A DNA stretch of 14,840 bases, taken from contig JAPLWW010000090.1 of the NCBI GenBank assembly GCA_026396375.1, positions 1-14,840 on the forward strand, written 5' to 3'. This DNA is from Microcaldota archaeon. Lineage in GTDB: Archaea > Micrarchaeota > Micrarchaeia > Anstonellales > J096. Positions 6,401-14,249 of this stretch are shown here, piece by piece. The notes below the pieces were generated by a model. It had not been told where the DNA came from. It was given only the letters and a program-made list of their open reading frames with translations, and made no database searches. The first letter of the stretch is position 1. Every line of letters starts with the position of its first letter. The position numbers and the translations under genes are program-made.

Positions 6401-8803
6401 ATGTCCAGGTACATAAAATGGTTTGATGAAATCAGGAGAAAGGATATTCCCATAGCAGGGGGGAAAGGAGCCAACCTAGGCGAGATGACCGCGGCCGGAT
6501 TTCCGATACCGCCGGGCTTCATTGTGACAAGCAACGCTTATTTTGATTTCCTGAAATACAACAACCTTGAGCAGGCCATAATAGGGGTGCTGAAGGATTT
6601 GGATGTCAACGACAGCAACCACCTGGACGCCGTTTCAAAGAAGATAGAGGACATGATCAAGGAAGGGGAGATCCCAAAGGAAATGCTGGACGAGATTGTC
6701 GAGGCATACACAAGGATGGGAAGCCTGGAGCATGACAGCACGCTCGCAGTGGCGGTGAGAAGCTCAGCAACTGCCGAGGACCTTCCTGAGGCGTCTTTCG
6801 CAGGACAGCAGAAGACATTCCTCAACATGAAAGGCACTGACGAGGTTGTCAAGGCAGTTAGGGAATGCTGGGCGTCATTGTTCGAGCCAAGGGCGATCTT
6901 CTACAGGGTGCAGAACGGATTCGAGCACATGAAGGTGGGGCTGGCGGCGGTTGTGCAGAAGCTGGTTTTCGCAGACAGGGCAGGGGTCATGTTCAGCGTT
7001 GATCCGGTGACAATGGACAGGGATATATTAGTCATAGAGGGGGCATTCGGATTGGGGGAGGCGGTTGTATCCGGAATGGTCACTCCAGACACCTACAAGA
7101 TAAAAAAATCAACGATGCAGATAGTCTCAAAGGACATAGCTGAGCAAAGCTTCATGATAGTCAGGGACAGCAACGGAGGGACAAGGCAGGAGAATATAGA
7201 CGACTTTGTCAAGAAAAACCAGAAATTGACTGACCAGGAGATAAGGGAATTGGCAAAGATAGGGACTTTCATTGAAAAGCATTACACGGATCCTCAGGAC
7301 ATGGAGTGGGCGATAGAGGGGAACAGGATGTTCATTGTCCAGTCAAGGAACATAACAACGCTGAACCCGAAGCAGCATGCAGAGATAAAGCCGGACTACA
7401 CTGCAAAGGTGAAGATAGACGATTCAATGAAGAAAGATGATAAGCAAGAAGAGAAGAAGGAGGAAAAGAAGGAAACAAAGGCAATGAATGTGCTGGTCAA
7501 GGGGCTTGCCGCATCGCCTGGAATAGTGTACGGGAAAGTGAAGATACTGAAAGGCCCTGAAGAGATATTCAAGATGAAGCAGGGGGACATCCTGGTAACC
7601 TCAATGACAAGCCCGGACTATGTGCCTGCAATGAAGAAGGCAGCGGGAATAGTGACTGACGAGGGAGGGATAACCAGCCACGCAGCCATAGTGTCAAGGG
7701 AATTGGGAATACCGTGCATAGTTGGGACATCAAATGCGACAAAGGTCCTGAAGGAAGGAGAGGAGATAACCGTTGACGGAAGGAGCGGACTGGTTTACGA
7801 GGGCAATGTGATAGGGGGAACAACTGAGCACAAGGAAGAGCATGCCCAGCCGGTCATCATGATGTCTGAGAACATCCCTGCGACAGCAACGAAGATATAT
7901 GTCAACATGGCCCAGCCGGATTTGGCGGATAAGATAGCGAAGATGCCGGTTGACGGAGTGGGGCTGATGAGAGCGGAGTTCATAGTTGCAAACATGGGAA
8001 AGCACCCGAAGGAATTCATAGCAGAGGGAAAGCAGGAGGAATTCATCAACACATTGGCAGAGGAGATAAGGAAGGTGGCAGCTGCGTTTTTCCCAAGGCC
8101 GATAGTCTATAGGGCAACGGACTTCAAGACAAATGAGTACAGGCACCTGCAGGGAGGGGAAAAATACGAGGGAGAGGAGGAAAACCCGATGATAGGATTC
8201 AGGGGAGCGTCAAGGTACATCAAGGAGCCTGAAGTGTTCAAGATGGAACTGGAGGCATTGAAGAAAGTCATGAACGAGTATAATTTGAGGAATGTGAGGC
8301 TCATGATCCCCTTTGTAAGAAGGGTTGGGGAATTAAGGGCAATAAAGGACATCATGCACTCTGCAGGGCTTTACAGGACAAAGGACTTCAAGGTATGGAT
8401 AATGGTTGAGGTGCCGAGCACAGTGTTTTTGCTGGACAAGTTCATAGATGTAGGAATAGACGGGGTAAGCATCGGAAGCAACGACCTCACTCAGCTGATC
8501 CTGGGAATAGACAGGGACAACACAATCCTGGGAAGGGACTTTGACGAAAGGAACGAGGCGGTCATGGAAGCCATAAAGATGGTTGTTAAGACATGCAACA
8601 GGAGAGGAATAACAGCATCCATCTGCGGCCAGGCCCCAAGCGTCTACCCTGAACTGACCGAAAGGCTCATAGAGTTCGGTATAACAAGCGTATCGGTCAA
8701 TCCCGACGCATTTGAAAGGACAAAGAAGATTGTCGCAAGCGCAGAGAAAAGGGTAATGCTTAAAATGCTAAGGGAACAAAGGGAAAAGGATGAAGATTCT
8801 TGA
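6401..8803 (+). CDS. ppsA: Phosphoenolpyruvate synthase (pyruvate, water dikinase)
   Basis: The enzyme converts pyruvate, ATP and water to phosphoenolpyruvate, AMP and phosphate in the cytoplasm. This is the gateway from pyruvate to gluconeogenesis in archaea, and it may also run toward pyruvate. All three domains are present in 800 residues, the normal length. The N-terminal ATP-binding domain covers about 1-335 (SSATAEDLPEASFAGQQ near 120-137). The swivelling phosphohistidine domain (GGITSHAAIVSRE) has catalytic H427. The C-terminal TIM barrel has MVEVPS, SIGSNDLTQL and the catalytic Cys in ICGQAPS (C742). A Lys/Glu-rich linker at about 343-362 joins the first two domains. The 3' end overlaps the rhomboid gene by 14 nt. 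The gene has its own leaderless promoter. Confidence 0.97.
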   Translation: MSRYIKWFDEIRRKDIPIAGGKGANLGEMTAAGFPIPPGFIVTSNAYFDFLKYNNLEQAIIGVLKDLDVNDSNHLDAVSKKIEDMIKEGEIPKEMLDEIVEAYTRMGSLEHDSTLAVAVRSSATAEDLPEASFAGQQKTFLNMKGTDEVVKAVRECWASLFEPRAIFYRVQNGFEHMKVGLAAVVQKLVFADRAGVMFSVDPVTMDRDILVIEGAFGLGEAVVSGMVTPDTYKIKKSTMQIVSKDIAEQSFMIVRDSNGGTRQENIDDFVKKNQKLTDQEIRELAKIGTFIEKHYTDPQDMEWAIEGNRMFIVQSRNITTLNPKQHAEIKPDYTAKVKIDDSMKKDDKQEEKKEEKKETKAMNVLVKGLAASPGIVYGKVKILKGPEEIFKMKQGDILVTSMTSPDYVPAMKKAAGIVTDEGGITSHAAIVSRELGIPCIVGTSNATKVLKEGEEITVDGRSGLVYEGNVIGGTTEHKEEHAQPVIMMSENIPATATKIYVNMAQPDLADKIAKMPVDGVGLMRAEFIVANMGKHPKEFIAEGKQEEFINTLAEEIRKVAAAFFPRPIVYRATDFKTNEYRHLQGGEKYEGEEENPMIGFRGASRYIKEPEVFKMELEALKKVMNEYNLRNVRLMIPFVRRVGELRAIKDIMHSAGLYRTKDFKVWIMVEVPSTVFLLDKFIDVGIDGVSIGSNDLTQLILGIDRDNTILGRDFDERNEAVMEAIKMVVKTCNRRGITASICGQAPSVYPELTERLIEFGITSVSVNPDAFERTKKIVASAEKRVMLKMLREQREKDEDS

Positions 8804-9389
8804 GATAGGCACTTTCCCGATACTGGCATTTATCCTGATAATGTTCATACTGCAGGGATTAGTGCCCAATTTCACCGAATCGCTTTATTTTGTTCCTTCA
8901 AAGATGTTCATTGAGCCATGGAGAATTGTTACTAGCATATTTCTGCATGGGGGATGGATGCACCTGTTCTTGAACGCCTGGGCATTGTTCCTTTTTGGGA
9001 CCCTGGTAGAGAAAAAGGTGGGGGAGGAGGAATTCTTCAAGATATTCATAATAGCAGGGATAGTGGGGTCATTGGGATACTGGCTGGTTTATGCGCTAGG
9101 GTTCATCCCTGACGTGCCTGCATTGGGCGCAAGCGGGGCGATCTATGGCCTGATAGGGGCAGCGGCAGTGCTTTTCCCTGACCTGGTTCTTTATGTCTGG
9201 TTCATACCGATGAAAATGAAATATGCCGCAATGCTTTTTGCAGTCATTGAGCTTTTCGGGACAATGACTATGACAAGCAGCGGGATCGCGTCTGCAGCCC
9301 ATCTTGGGGGCCTTATCTTCGGATTCCTTTACATGAGATGGAGGATGCAAAGTATGGTGGAGGAGTACTACTCTGCCTATTATAGGTGA
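8790..9389 (+). CDS. Rhomboid-family intramembrane serine protease
   Basis: This 199-aa membrane protein has six predicted helices, the minimal rhomboid core. Key family residues are visible: HGGWMHLFLN with H53 and N62 (oxyanion side), the nucleophile in GASGAIYG (S115), and the catalytic His in ASAAHLGG (H171). Rhomboids cleave membrane proteins within or near their transmembrane helices. The start at 8790 lies inside the end of ppsA (14-nt overlap), and the stop overlaps the GTG start of pelA (GTGA). The gene is therefore likely expressed from the ppsA promoter. The natural substrate is unknown. The neighbours give no functional link that I can name. Confidence 0.92.
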   Translation: MKILEIGTFPILAFILIMFILQGLVPNFTESLYFVPSKMFIEPWRIVTSIFLHGGWMHLFLNAWALFLFGTLVEKKVGEEEFFKIFIIAGIVGSLGYWLVYALGFIPDVPALGASGAIYGLIGAAAVLFPDLVLYVWFIPMKMKYAAMLFAVIELFGTMTMTSSGIASAAHLGGLIFGFLYMRWRMQSMVEEYYSAYYR

Positions 9390-10411
9390 AAAAGTTGCAC
9401 ATAATCTTCAAGGATCTCAAGAAAGGAACCATAAAAATAGGGATAGACAACGAGCTGGATCTTTGGCACTTAACGCACGTAATAAAGAACAAGGATTTGA
9501 TAGAGGCAAAATCATACCGGGTGGTTGAATTCGAGAAGGAGCAGGAAAAGAAGCCAGTGTTTATTTCCCTTGAGGTTGAATCAATGGAATTTTCCCCCTA
9601 TACTTCAAAATTAAGGATATTTGGAAAAATAAGGTCAGGAACACCTGAGGAATATGTCCAGCTAGGAAGGCACCACAGCATAGACGTTTCAGAAGGGGAC
9701 ATCATAACAATAATAAAGGAAAAATGGATGAACTATGAATTGGAAAGGCTGGATGACGCGGTCAAGGACGCAAAAAAGGAAAGGGTCTATGTTGTTTTGA
9801 TAGATGAAAGAAAGGCGCTGGTTGCAGTAGCATATCCATACGGTTTTGAGATAAAGGGGGAAACAGAAAGCAAGGGAAGCAAAAGGATGAAGGAAAAGGA
9901 GCTTTCAAAGGAGAAAACAGAATATTTCAAGTCAATAGAGCAGATGATACCGAAGGAGGCTTATTTGATAGTCGCAGGCCCTGGATTCGAGAAGGACTAT
10001 TTTTCAGACTATCTGAAAAAGCAGGGATACAATCCAGTAAAGAAATCAGCGTCATATGTTGAGCAGGGAAGTTTAAGAGAAATAATAGAGGACAGCGAAA
10101 GCATTTTGATAGAGGAAAGGCTGAAGAAAGAGTCGGAGATTTATGAGGAGATTGCAAAGCACATCTTCAAAGGAGACAATTACGCATCCTATGGAAAAGA
10201 GGAAGTGAAGAATGCCTTGGAGATGAACGCGGTTGAGTTGCTTGCAATAGAGGACTCAATGCTGAAGGATCTTGAGATAGAGGAAATGCTGAAGAAGGCG
10301 GACCAGGAAGGGTCTAAGGTATTCATATTCTCCTCAAAGACAGAATGGGGAGAAAAGGTAAAGGGATTGGGGGGAATAATGGCAAAATTAAGGTATAGGC
10401 TAAAAGACTGA
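9386..10411 (+). CDS. pelA: Pelota/Dom34 ribosome-rescue factor
   Basis: Archaeal Pelota pairs with the GTPase aEF1A and works with ABCE1 to split ribosomes stalled on broken or non-stop mRNA. The 341-aa protein has the Pelota layout. The N-terminal domain (about 1-125) begins KKLHIIFKDLKKGTIKIGIDNELDLWHL. The central eRF1-2-like domain (about 130-245) lacks the GGQ loop of true release factors, and the C-terminal eRF1-3-like domain (about 250-341) contains VFIFSSKTEWGEKVKGLGGIMAKLRY. The start is a GTG at 9386 overlapping the rhomboid stop. The last codons and stop (10399-10411) lie in a 13-bp repeat that recurs at the thrS stop codon. Confidence 0.95.
   Translation: MKKLHIIFKDLKKGTIKIGIDNELDLWHLTHVIKNKDLIEAKSYRVVEFEKEQEKKPVFISLEVESMEFSPYTSKLRIFGKIRSGTPEEYVQLGRHHSIDVSEGDIITIIKEKWMNYELERLDDAVKDAKKERVYVVLIDERKALVAVAYPYGFEIKGETESKGSKRMKEKELSKEKTEYFKSIEQMIPKEAYLIVAGPGFEKDYFSDYLKKQGYNPVKKSASYVEQGSLREIIEDSESILIEERLKKESEIYEEIAKHIFKGDNYASYGKEEVKNALEMNAVELLAIEDSMLKDLEIEEMLKKADQEGSKVFIFSSKTEWGEKVKGLGGIMAKLRYRLKD
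10399..10411 (+). repeat. 13-bp direct repeat flanking the ankyrin cassette, left copy
   Basis: GCTAAAAGACTGA contains the pelA stop codon. The same 13 bp occurs at 11294-11306, where it contains the stop of thrS on the other strand. The copies bound an 882-bp segment that holds only the ankyrin gene, in the manner of a target-site duplication. Confidence 0.6.
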
Positions 10412-10412
10412 A

Positions 10413-10440
10413 TTTACACTTTTGCCCAAACTGTAAACCC
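10413..10440 (+). repeat. 28-bp imperfect repeat inside the left edge of the ankyrin cassette
   Basis: This 28-bp stretch starts TTTACACTTT and matches 11255-11282 at 22 of 28 positions without gaps. It holds a perfect 6-bp inverted repeat, TTTACA (10413-10418) and TGTAAA (10432-10437), with a 13-nt spacer. Confidence 0.55.
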
Positions 10441-10471
10441 AGATACGGCGAAAGAAGGTTAAAACAGCATT

Positions 10472-10479
10472 CTTTTAAT
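10472..10479 (+). promoter_or_regulatory. TATA-like box of the ankyrin gene
   Basis: CTTTTAAT is centred about 26 bp upstream of the ATG at 10502. This spacing supports 10502 as a leaderless start over the in-frame ATG at 10487. Confidence 0.45.
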
Positions 10480-10501
10480 TCCTTTGATGCTAATTAAATC
10501 C

Positions 10502-11236
10502 ATGCAGGAAAAGAAGCCGCTCCAAACCAACATTCAGGCAAAGAAAAAGGTTAAGCTTAAGCAATATGTTGTGCCAAGCGATAAGCCAAAACTATCGGTA
10601 TATGAGCAGGAGCGGCTCAACAATGCGCTCATTAGAGCTGCAATGGATAAAGATATCTCAGGAACATTGCGGCTCATCAAGGCAGGAGCGGATATTGCTG
10701 TAAAAAATGATGGGGCTCTATACTGGGCTTCAATGGGAGGGTGTAATGAAATCTGTAATATTTTATTGGATGAATATGAAAAGTTAGATAAAGACATAAG
10801 AGACTTAATTGCCGTAAAGACCAGTAATGATTGGACTCCTTTGCAAGTTGCCGCACGCGATGGACACACAGAAACATGCACATTACTTTCAGAGAGATAT
10901 AGAAAAGCAGGCGGAGACGTAAAGAAACTCTTCGAAGCAAAAAACAATAGCAGTTTTACGCCCTTACACCATGCTGCAAATACGGGACATACTGAAACTT
11001 GCGCACTGTTAATAAATGAATATGAAAAAGCAGGCGGAGACGTAATTAAGCTCATCACTGCAAGGAATTATGGCGGCGAGACATCTATAGACCGAGCTAT
11101 ACATCAAAGGCACACTGAAACCGCGCAATTCCTTACAATTAAATTGCTCGAAGCAGAAATTAAATCGCTTGAAGCAATTATTGGAAAGGAATCAACAAAG
11201 GAATTCATGTCCAACTTCCGCGAGTGCACCCAATAG
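10502..11236 (+). CDS. Ankyrin-repeat protein with extended 41-residue repeats
   Basis: The 244-aa protein has a basic N-terminal tail (about 1-40, many Lys) and then four to five ankyrin-type repeats. The clearest are WTPLQVAARDGHTETCTLL and FTPLHHAANTGHTETCALL, with a more degenerate one on each side. The repeat period is 41 aa rather than the usual 33 because each carries an extra YEKAGGDVxKL stretch. A 20-bp identity between neighbouring repeats (10903-10922 and 11026-11045) points to recent internal duplication. There is no signal peptide or membrane helix. Ankyrin repeats bind proteins; the partner is unknown. The start at 10502 is chosen from the TATA spacing, with 10487 as alternative. 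The gene stands alone between convergent core genes and inside two nested pairs of direct repeats. Confidence 0.85.
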   Translation: MQEKKPLQTNIQAKKKVKLKQYVVPSDKPKLSVYEQERLNNALIRAAMDKDISGTLRLIKAGADIAVKNDGALYWASMGGCNEICNILLDEYEKLDKDIRDLIAVKTSNDWTPLQVAARDGHTETCTLLSERYRKAGGDVKKLFEAKNNSSFTPLHHAANTGHTETCALLINEYEKAGGDVIKLITARNYGGETSIDRAIHQRHTETAQFLTIKLLEAEIKSLEAIIGKESTKEFMSNFRECTQ

Positions 11237-11254
11237 CATTTTATCTTTTACAAG

Positions 11255-11282
11255 TTTACACTTTAACCCAGTCTGTTAATCC
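11255..11282 (+). repeat. 28-bp imperfect repeat inside the right edge of the ankyrin cassette
   Basis: This is the partner of 10413-10440 (22/28 identical, same orientation). It begins 18 nt after the ankyrin stop codon. The inner inverted repeat is partly decayed here (TTTACA, TGTTAA). Confidence 0.55.
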
Positions 11283-11293
11283 ATTTTCCAGAA

Positions 11294-11306
11294 GCTAAAA
11301 GACTGA
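11294..11306 (+). repeat. 13-bp direct repeat flanking the ankyrin cassette, right copy
   Basis: GCTAAAAGACTGA is identical to 10399-10411. It overlaps the thrS stop codon (CTA at 11295-11297 on this strand) and its last codons. Confidence 0.6.
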
Positions 11307-13202
11307 CTTCAGGCTTTTTGTCCTTATCTCATCCTTCAGCTTTGAGATGAACTCATCAACAGGGACTGATCCGACTACCTTGTTGTCCCTTGTCCTGACT
11401 GAGACGGTTCCTCCCTGGATTTCCTTTTCTCCTGTAACCAGGATGTAGTTGACCTGCTCAAGCTGCGCGTCCCTTACCTTCTTGTTGGTTGTCTCGCTTC
11501 TTGCGTCCACTTCAATCCTCAGGCCTGCTTCCTTCATCTTCAATGCAAGCCCATTGCAATGGTCGACATGCTTGTCTGTTATCGGCAATAATCTGACCTG
11601 CACCGGGGAAAGCCAAAGCGGGAACTTCCCTGCAAAATGCTCGACAAGGATCCCGAAGAACCTTTCCACTGAGCCGTATACTACCCTATGTATCATTACC
11701 GGCCTGTGGCTCATTCCGTCATCTCCCTCAAAGCCCATGTCAAACAGCTCAGGGAGGTTCATGTCCAATTGTATTGTCCCGCACTGCCATGTCCTTCCCA
11801 GGGCATCCTTGATATGGACATCTATCTTCGGGCCGTAGAATGCCCCGTCCCCCTCGTTGACCTTGTATTTCTTTCCTGTCATGTCAAGGGCTTTCCGCAA
11901 GCCGTCTGTGGCAATCTCCCAGACCTTATCAGTTCCGATATGCTTGTGGGGCTTGGTAGAAAGCTCAAGATGGTAGCTTAGCCCGAAAGTCGAGTACATC
12001 TCGTCGCAGACCTTCAGCACATTCAGTATCTCGTCTGAAATCTGCTCCTCCCTCATGAAGATATGGGCATCGTCCTGGTGGAATGACCTTACCCTGAATA
12101 ATCCGTTCAGGGTTCCGCTGAGCTCATGCCTATGGACATGGCCTATTTCCGCAATCCTCAAAGGAAGCTCCCTGTAGGAATGAATGGTTTCGTTGTAAAC
12201 CAAAATCCCCCCTGGGCAGTTCATTGGCTTTATCGCGAAATCCTGGTCGTCAATGACCGTTGTGTACATGCTTTCCATGTAGTTTGTCCAATGGCCTGAG
12301 CGCTCCCAAAGCTTCCTGTGAAGCATGATCGGGGTCTTTATCTCCTTGTAGTTCCATTTGTTGTGGACCTCCCTCCAATAGTTCATCAGCTCGTTCCAGA
12401 TGACCATTCCCTTTGGCTTGAAGAACGGGAATCCCGGCCCTTCCTCATGGAATGAGAACAATCCCAGTTCCTTGCCAAGCTTCTTATGGTCCCTTTTTTC
12501 CGCCTCTTCCATGATGACCAAGAATTCTGAAAGCTGCTTTTTGTCAGGAAAGGAAACTCCGTAAATCCTTGCAAGCTGCTTGTTTTCCTGGTCTCCCCTC
12601 CAATAGGCTCCGCTTGCCTTTGTAAGCTTGAATGACTTCAATTGCTCAGTGTTAAGGACATGGGGCCCTTTGCAAAGGTCGTAGAAATCCCCCTGCCTGT
12701 AGATGCTGAGGTCCTCATCCTCGTATTCGTCTATTATCTCAAGCTTGTATGGGTTGTTGGCAAACAGGGTGTTGGCGTCCTTCAGCGAGACTTCCTCCCT
12801 TTTGATCGGAAGCTTCTCTTCCACTATCTTCCTCATTTCCTTTTCTATGAGCTCCAGGTCCTCTGGGGTAAACTGCCTGAAGTCAAAGTCATAGTAGAAT
12901 CCTGAGTCAATGGAAGGCCCTATCGTGGTCTCTGCCTCTGGGAATAGCCTTTTGACCGCATGCGCCATGAGATGGGCGGTGGAATGCCAGAAGATCTGCT
13001 TGCCTTCCTTGTCGCTGAATGTTATTATCTTTATGACCGAATCCTCTGTTATTGGAACATTGAGGTCCAGAAGTATCCCGTTTGCCGATATGGCAACTGC
13101 ATCCTTTGCAAGCCTTTGGCCTATTGACTCCGCTATTTCTATCCCTGTTATTCCCTTCTTGTATTCCTTCTTTGTGTTGTCTGGAAAAGTGATCGTTATC
13201 AT
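11295..13202 (-). CDS. thrS: Threonyl-tRNA synthetase, bacterial-type architecture
   Basis: The enzyme charges tRNA-Thr and hydrolyses mischarged Ser-tRNA-Thr. The 635 residues hold an N-terminal TGS domain (1-62), the N2 editing domain with HSTAH (H73, H77) and CKGPH (C177, H181), the class II catalytic core (about 240-530) with zinc ligands C329, H380 and H505 and motif 2 in RHELSGTLNGLFRVRSF (358-374), and a C-terminal anticodon-binding domain. This is the bacterial/eukaryotic plan. Most archaeal ThrRS instead carry a D-aminoacyl-tRNA-deacylase-like editing domain, so acquisition from bacteria is likely. The start at ATG 13202 is chosen because a GGTGA lies 6 nt upstream; an in-frame GTG at 13211 is possible. 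It has its own TATA box and converges on the ankyrin gene with a 58-nt gap. Confidence 0.96.
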   Translation of the reverse strand: MITITFPDNTKKEYKKGITGIEIAESIGQRLAKDAVAISANGILLDLNVPITEDSVIKIITFSDKEGKQIFWHSTAHLMAHAVKRLFPEAETTIGPSIDSGFYYDFDFRQFTPEDLELIEKEMRKIVEEKLPIKREEVSLKDANTLFANNPYKLEIIDEYEDEDLSIYRQGDFYDLCKGPHVLNTEQLKSFKLTKASGAYWRGDQENKQLARIYGVSFPDKKQLSEFLVIMEEAEKRDHKKLGKELGLFSFHEEGPGFPFFKPKGMVIWNELMNYWREVHNKWNYKEIKTPIMLHRKLWERSGHWTNYMESMYTTVIDDQDFAIKPMNCPGGILVYNETIHSYRELPLRIAEIGHVHRHELSGTLNGLFRVRSFHQDDAHIFMREEQISDEILNVLKVCDEMYSTFGLSYHLELSTKPHKHIGTDKVWEIATDGLRKALDMTGKKYKVNEGDGAFYGPKIDVHIKDALGRTWQCGTIQLDMNLPELFDMGFEGDDGMSHRPVMIHRVVYGSVERFFGILVEHFAGKFPLWLSPVQVRLLPITDKHVDHCNGLALKMKEAGLRIEVDARSETTNKKVRDAQLEQVNYILVTGEKEIQGGTVSVRTRDNKVVGSVPVDEFISKLKDEIRTKSLKSVF

Positions 13203-13239
13203 CAAATTCACCCTGATGCTAGATAATTCCTGCGTTAGG

Positions 13240-13247
13240 TTTAAAAA
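13240..13247 (-). promoter_or_regulatory. TATA box of thrS
   Basis: Read on the minus strand, TTTTTAAA lies about 41 bp upstream of the ATG at 13202, predicting a start of transcription near 13217 and a leader of about 15 nt that contains the GGTGA ribosome-binding site. It abuts the kae1 stop codon, so thrS can be transcribed independently of kae1. Confidence 0.5.
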
Positions 13248-14240
13248 TCAGATTTTCCCTATGCCGGAAAGGTGCTGCCTGATTCTGTCTATCCTGTAGT
13301 CTGGGTAAGGCACAATGTCCTTCAGTTCAAAATACCCAAACTGCTTTTGCATAAGATAGCCTGAATATGCGATCATCGCCCCGTTGTCCCCGTTGTACTC
13401 GTTGGGAGCCACATACCACTGGCACTTGTTTTCCCTTGCCATGAGGGAAAGCATTTCCTTTAGCCTGTTGTTTTGGGCAACTCCTCCGCATGCCAAAAAG
13501 GATTTTGCATTTTTCATGTGGAAAGCCCTTTCTGTTATTTCCATTGTCATGCTCAATGAGGTTTCCAAAAGGGAATATGCAATGTCCTCTATTTTTTCCT
13601 TTCCTATCATCCTTTTTGCATGTGTAAATAATCCTGAATAGGAGATGTTGATCCCTTTGACAACATAGGGCATCCTGATGTATTTTCCGCCTTTTGCAAG
13701 CTCTTCCAGCTTGCTGCCATAGGCCTCCTTTTCCCCTGTTTCCCTGAGGAAGGAGTCATAAAGGTTCCCAAGGCCCATGTCCAATGTCTCGCCAAGAACG
13801 TCATAAAAGCCATCCTTGTTTTGGAACAGTATCTGGGTGTTTCCTCCGCTTATGTAGATTATTATCGGCTTTTCAATTTTTCCGAAATATTCGGCTATCT
13901 TGATATGGGCATAGGGATGGTTGACTCCTATTATCGGAACATCAAGGGATGAGGAAAGATAGCGGGCCATGCCCACTCCGAATGATAAGGGAGCCCCTAT
14001 TCCAGGGCCTTGGGCAATTGCAATCGCGTCAATGTCTTCTATATCAAGATTCGCGGTTTCCAATGAGGATTTTAATACAGATGAAAAATTCAGGGCATGG
14101 TGGTCTGCAGCGTCCCTTGGAAGGATTCCCCCTCCCTTGGGCTGGTACCTTGCCCTGGCATTTGAAAGGACTCCTCTCTTGCTGTTGAATATGCCTATTC
14201 CAAGCGTATGGGCTGTTGACTCTATGCCTAAAATATTCAT
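13248..14240 (-). CDS. kae1: Kae1, tRNA t6A37 threonylcarbamoyltransferase of the KEOPS complex
   Basis: Kae1 (TsaD/Qri7 family) transfers threonylcarbamoyl from TC-AMP to A37 of ANN-decoding tRNAs and is the catalytic subunit of archaeal KEOPS with Bud32, Cgi121 and Pcc1. The 330-aa protein shows the ASKHA fold and family motifs: NILGIESTAHTLGIG at the start, metal ligands in HPYAH (H108, H112), SGGNTQ at 131-136, ETLDMGLGN near 151-159, and NGDNGAMIAYSG with D285. It ends soon after YPDYRIDRIRQH, so it is a stand-alone Kae1 without the fused Bud32 kinase seen in many archaea; no Bud32 gene is in the window. A GAGG site precedes the ATG and overlaps the upstream stop codon, placing it as third gene of an operon. 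Confidence 0.96.
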   Translation of the reverse strand: MNILGIESTAHTLGIGIFNSKRGVLSNARARYQPKGGGILPRDAADHHALNFSSVLKSSLETANLDIEDIDAIAIAQGPGIGAPLSFGVGMARYLSSSLDVPIIGVNHPYAHIKIAEYFGKIEKPIIIYISGGNTQILFQNKDGFYDVLGETLDMGLGNLYDSFLRETGEKEAYGSKLEELAKGGKYIRMPYVVKGINISYSGLFTHAKRMIGKEKIEDIAYSLLETSLSMTMEITERAFHMKNAKSFLACGGVAQNNRLKEMLSLMARENKCQWYVAPNEYNGDNGAMIAYSGYLMQKQFGYFELKDIVPYPDYRIDRIRQHLSGIGKI

Positions 14241-14249
14241 GGAAATGCC

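Noticed and set aside
10421..10430. TTGCCCAAA shared between the 21-bp repeat and the 28-bp ankyrin repeat
   Set aside because: Only nine bases match and the similarity does not extend. The same 9-mer also occurs in kae1 coding sequence, so it is not evidence that the two repeat families are related.
10534..11058. A 174-codon open frame on the minus strand opposite the ankyrin gene
   Set aside because: It is the antisense of a repetitive coding region, has a low-information Ser/Leu-rich product and no promoter or ribosome-binding site that stands out. The plus-strand ankyrin product is clearly real.
11449..11838. A 129-codon plus-strand open frame inside thrS
   Set aside because: It lies wholly antisense to a well-conserved part of thrS and its product resembles nothing.
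13203..13211. A GTG start that would lengthen ThrRS by three residues
   Set aside because: The ATG at 13202 has a GGTGA at good spacing and gives H73/H77 numbering identical to the well-studied bacterial enzyme.
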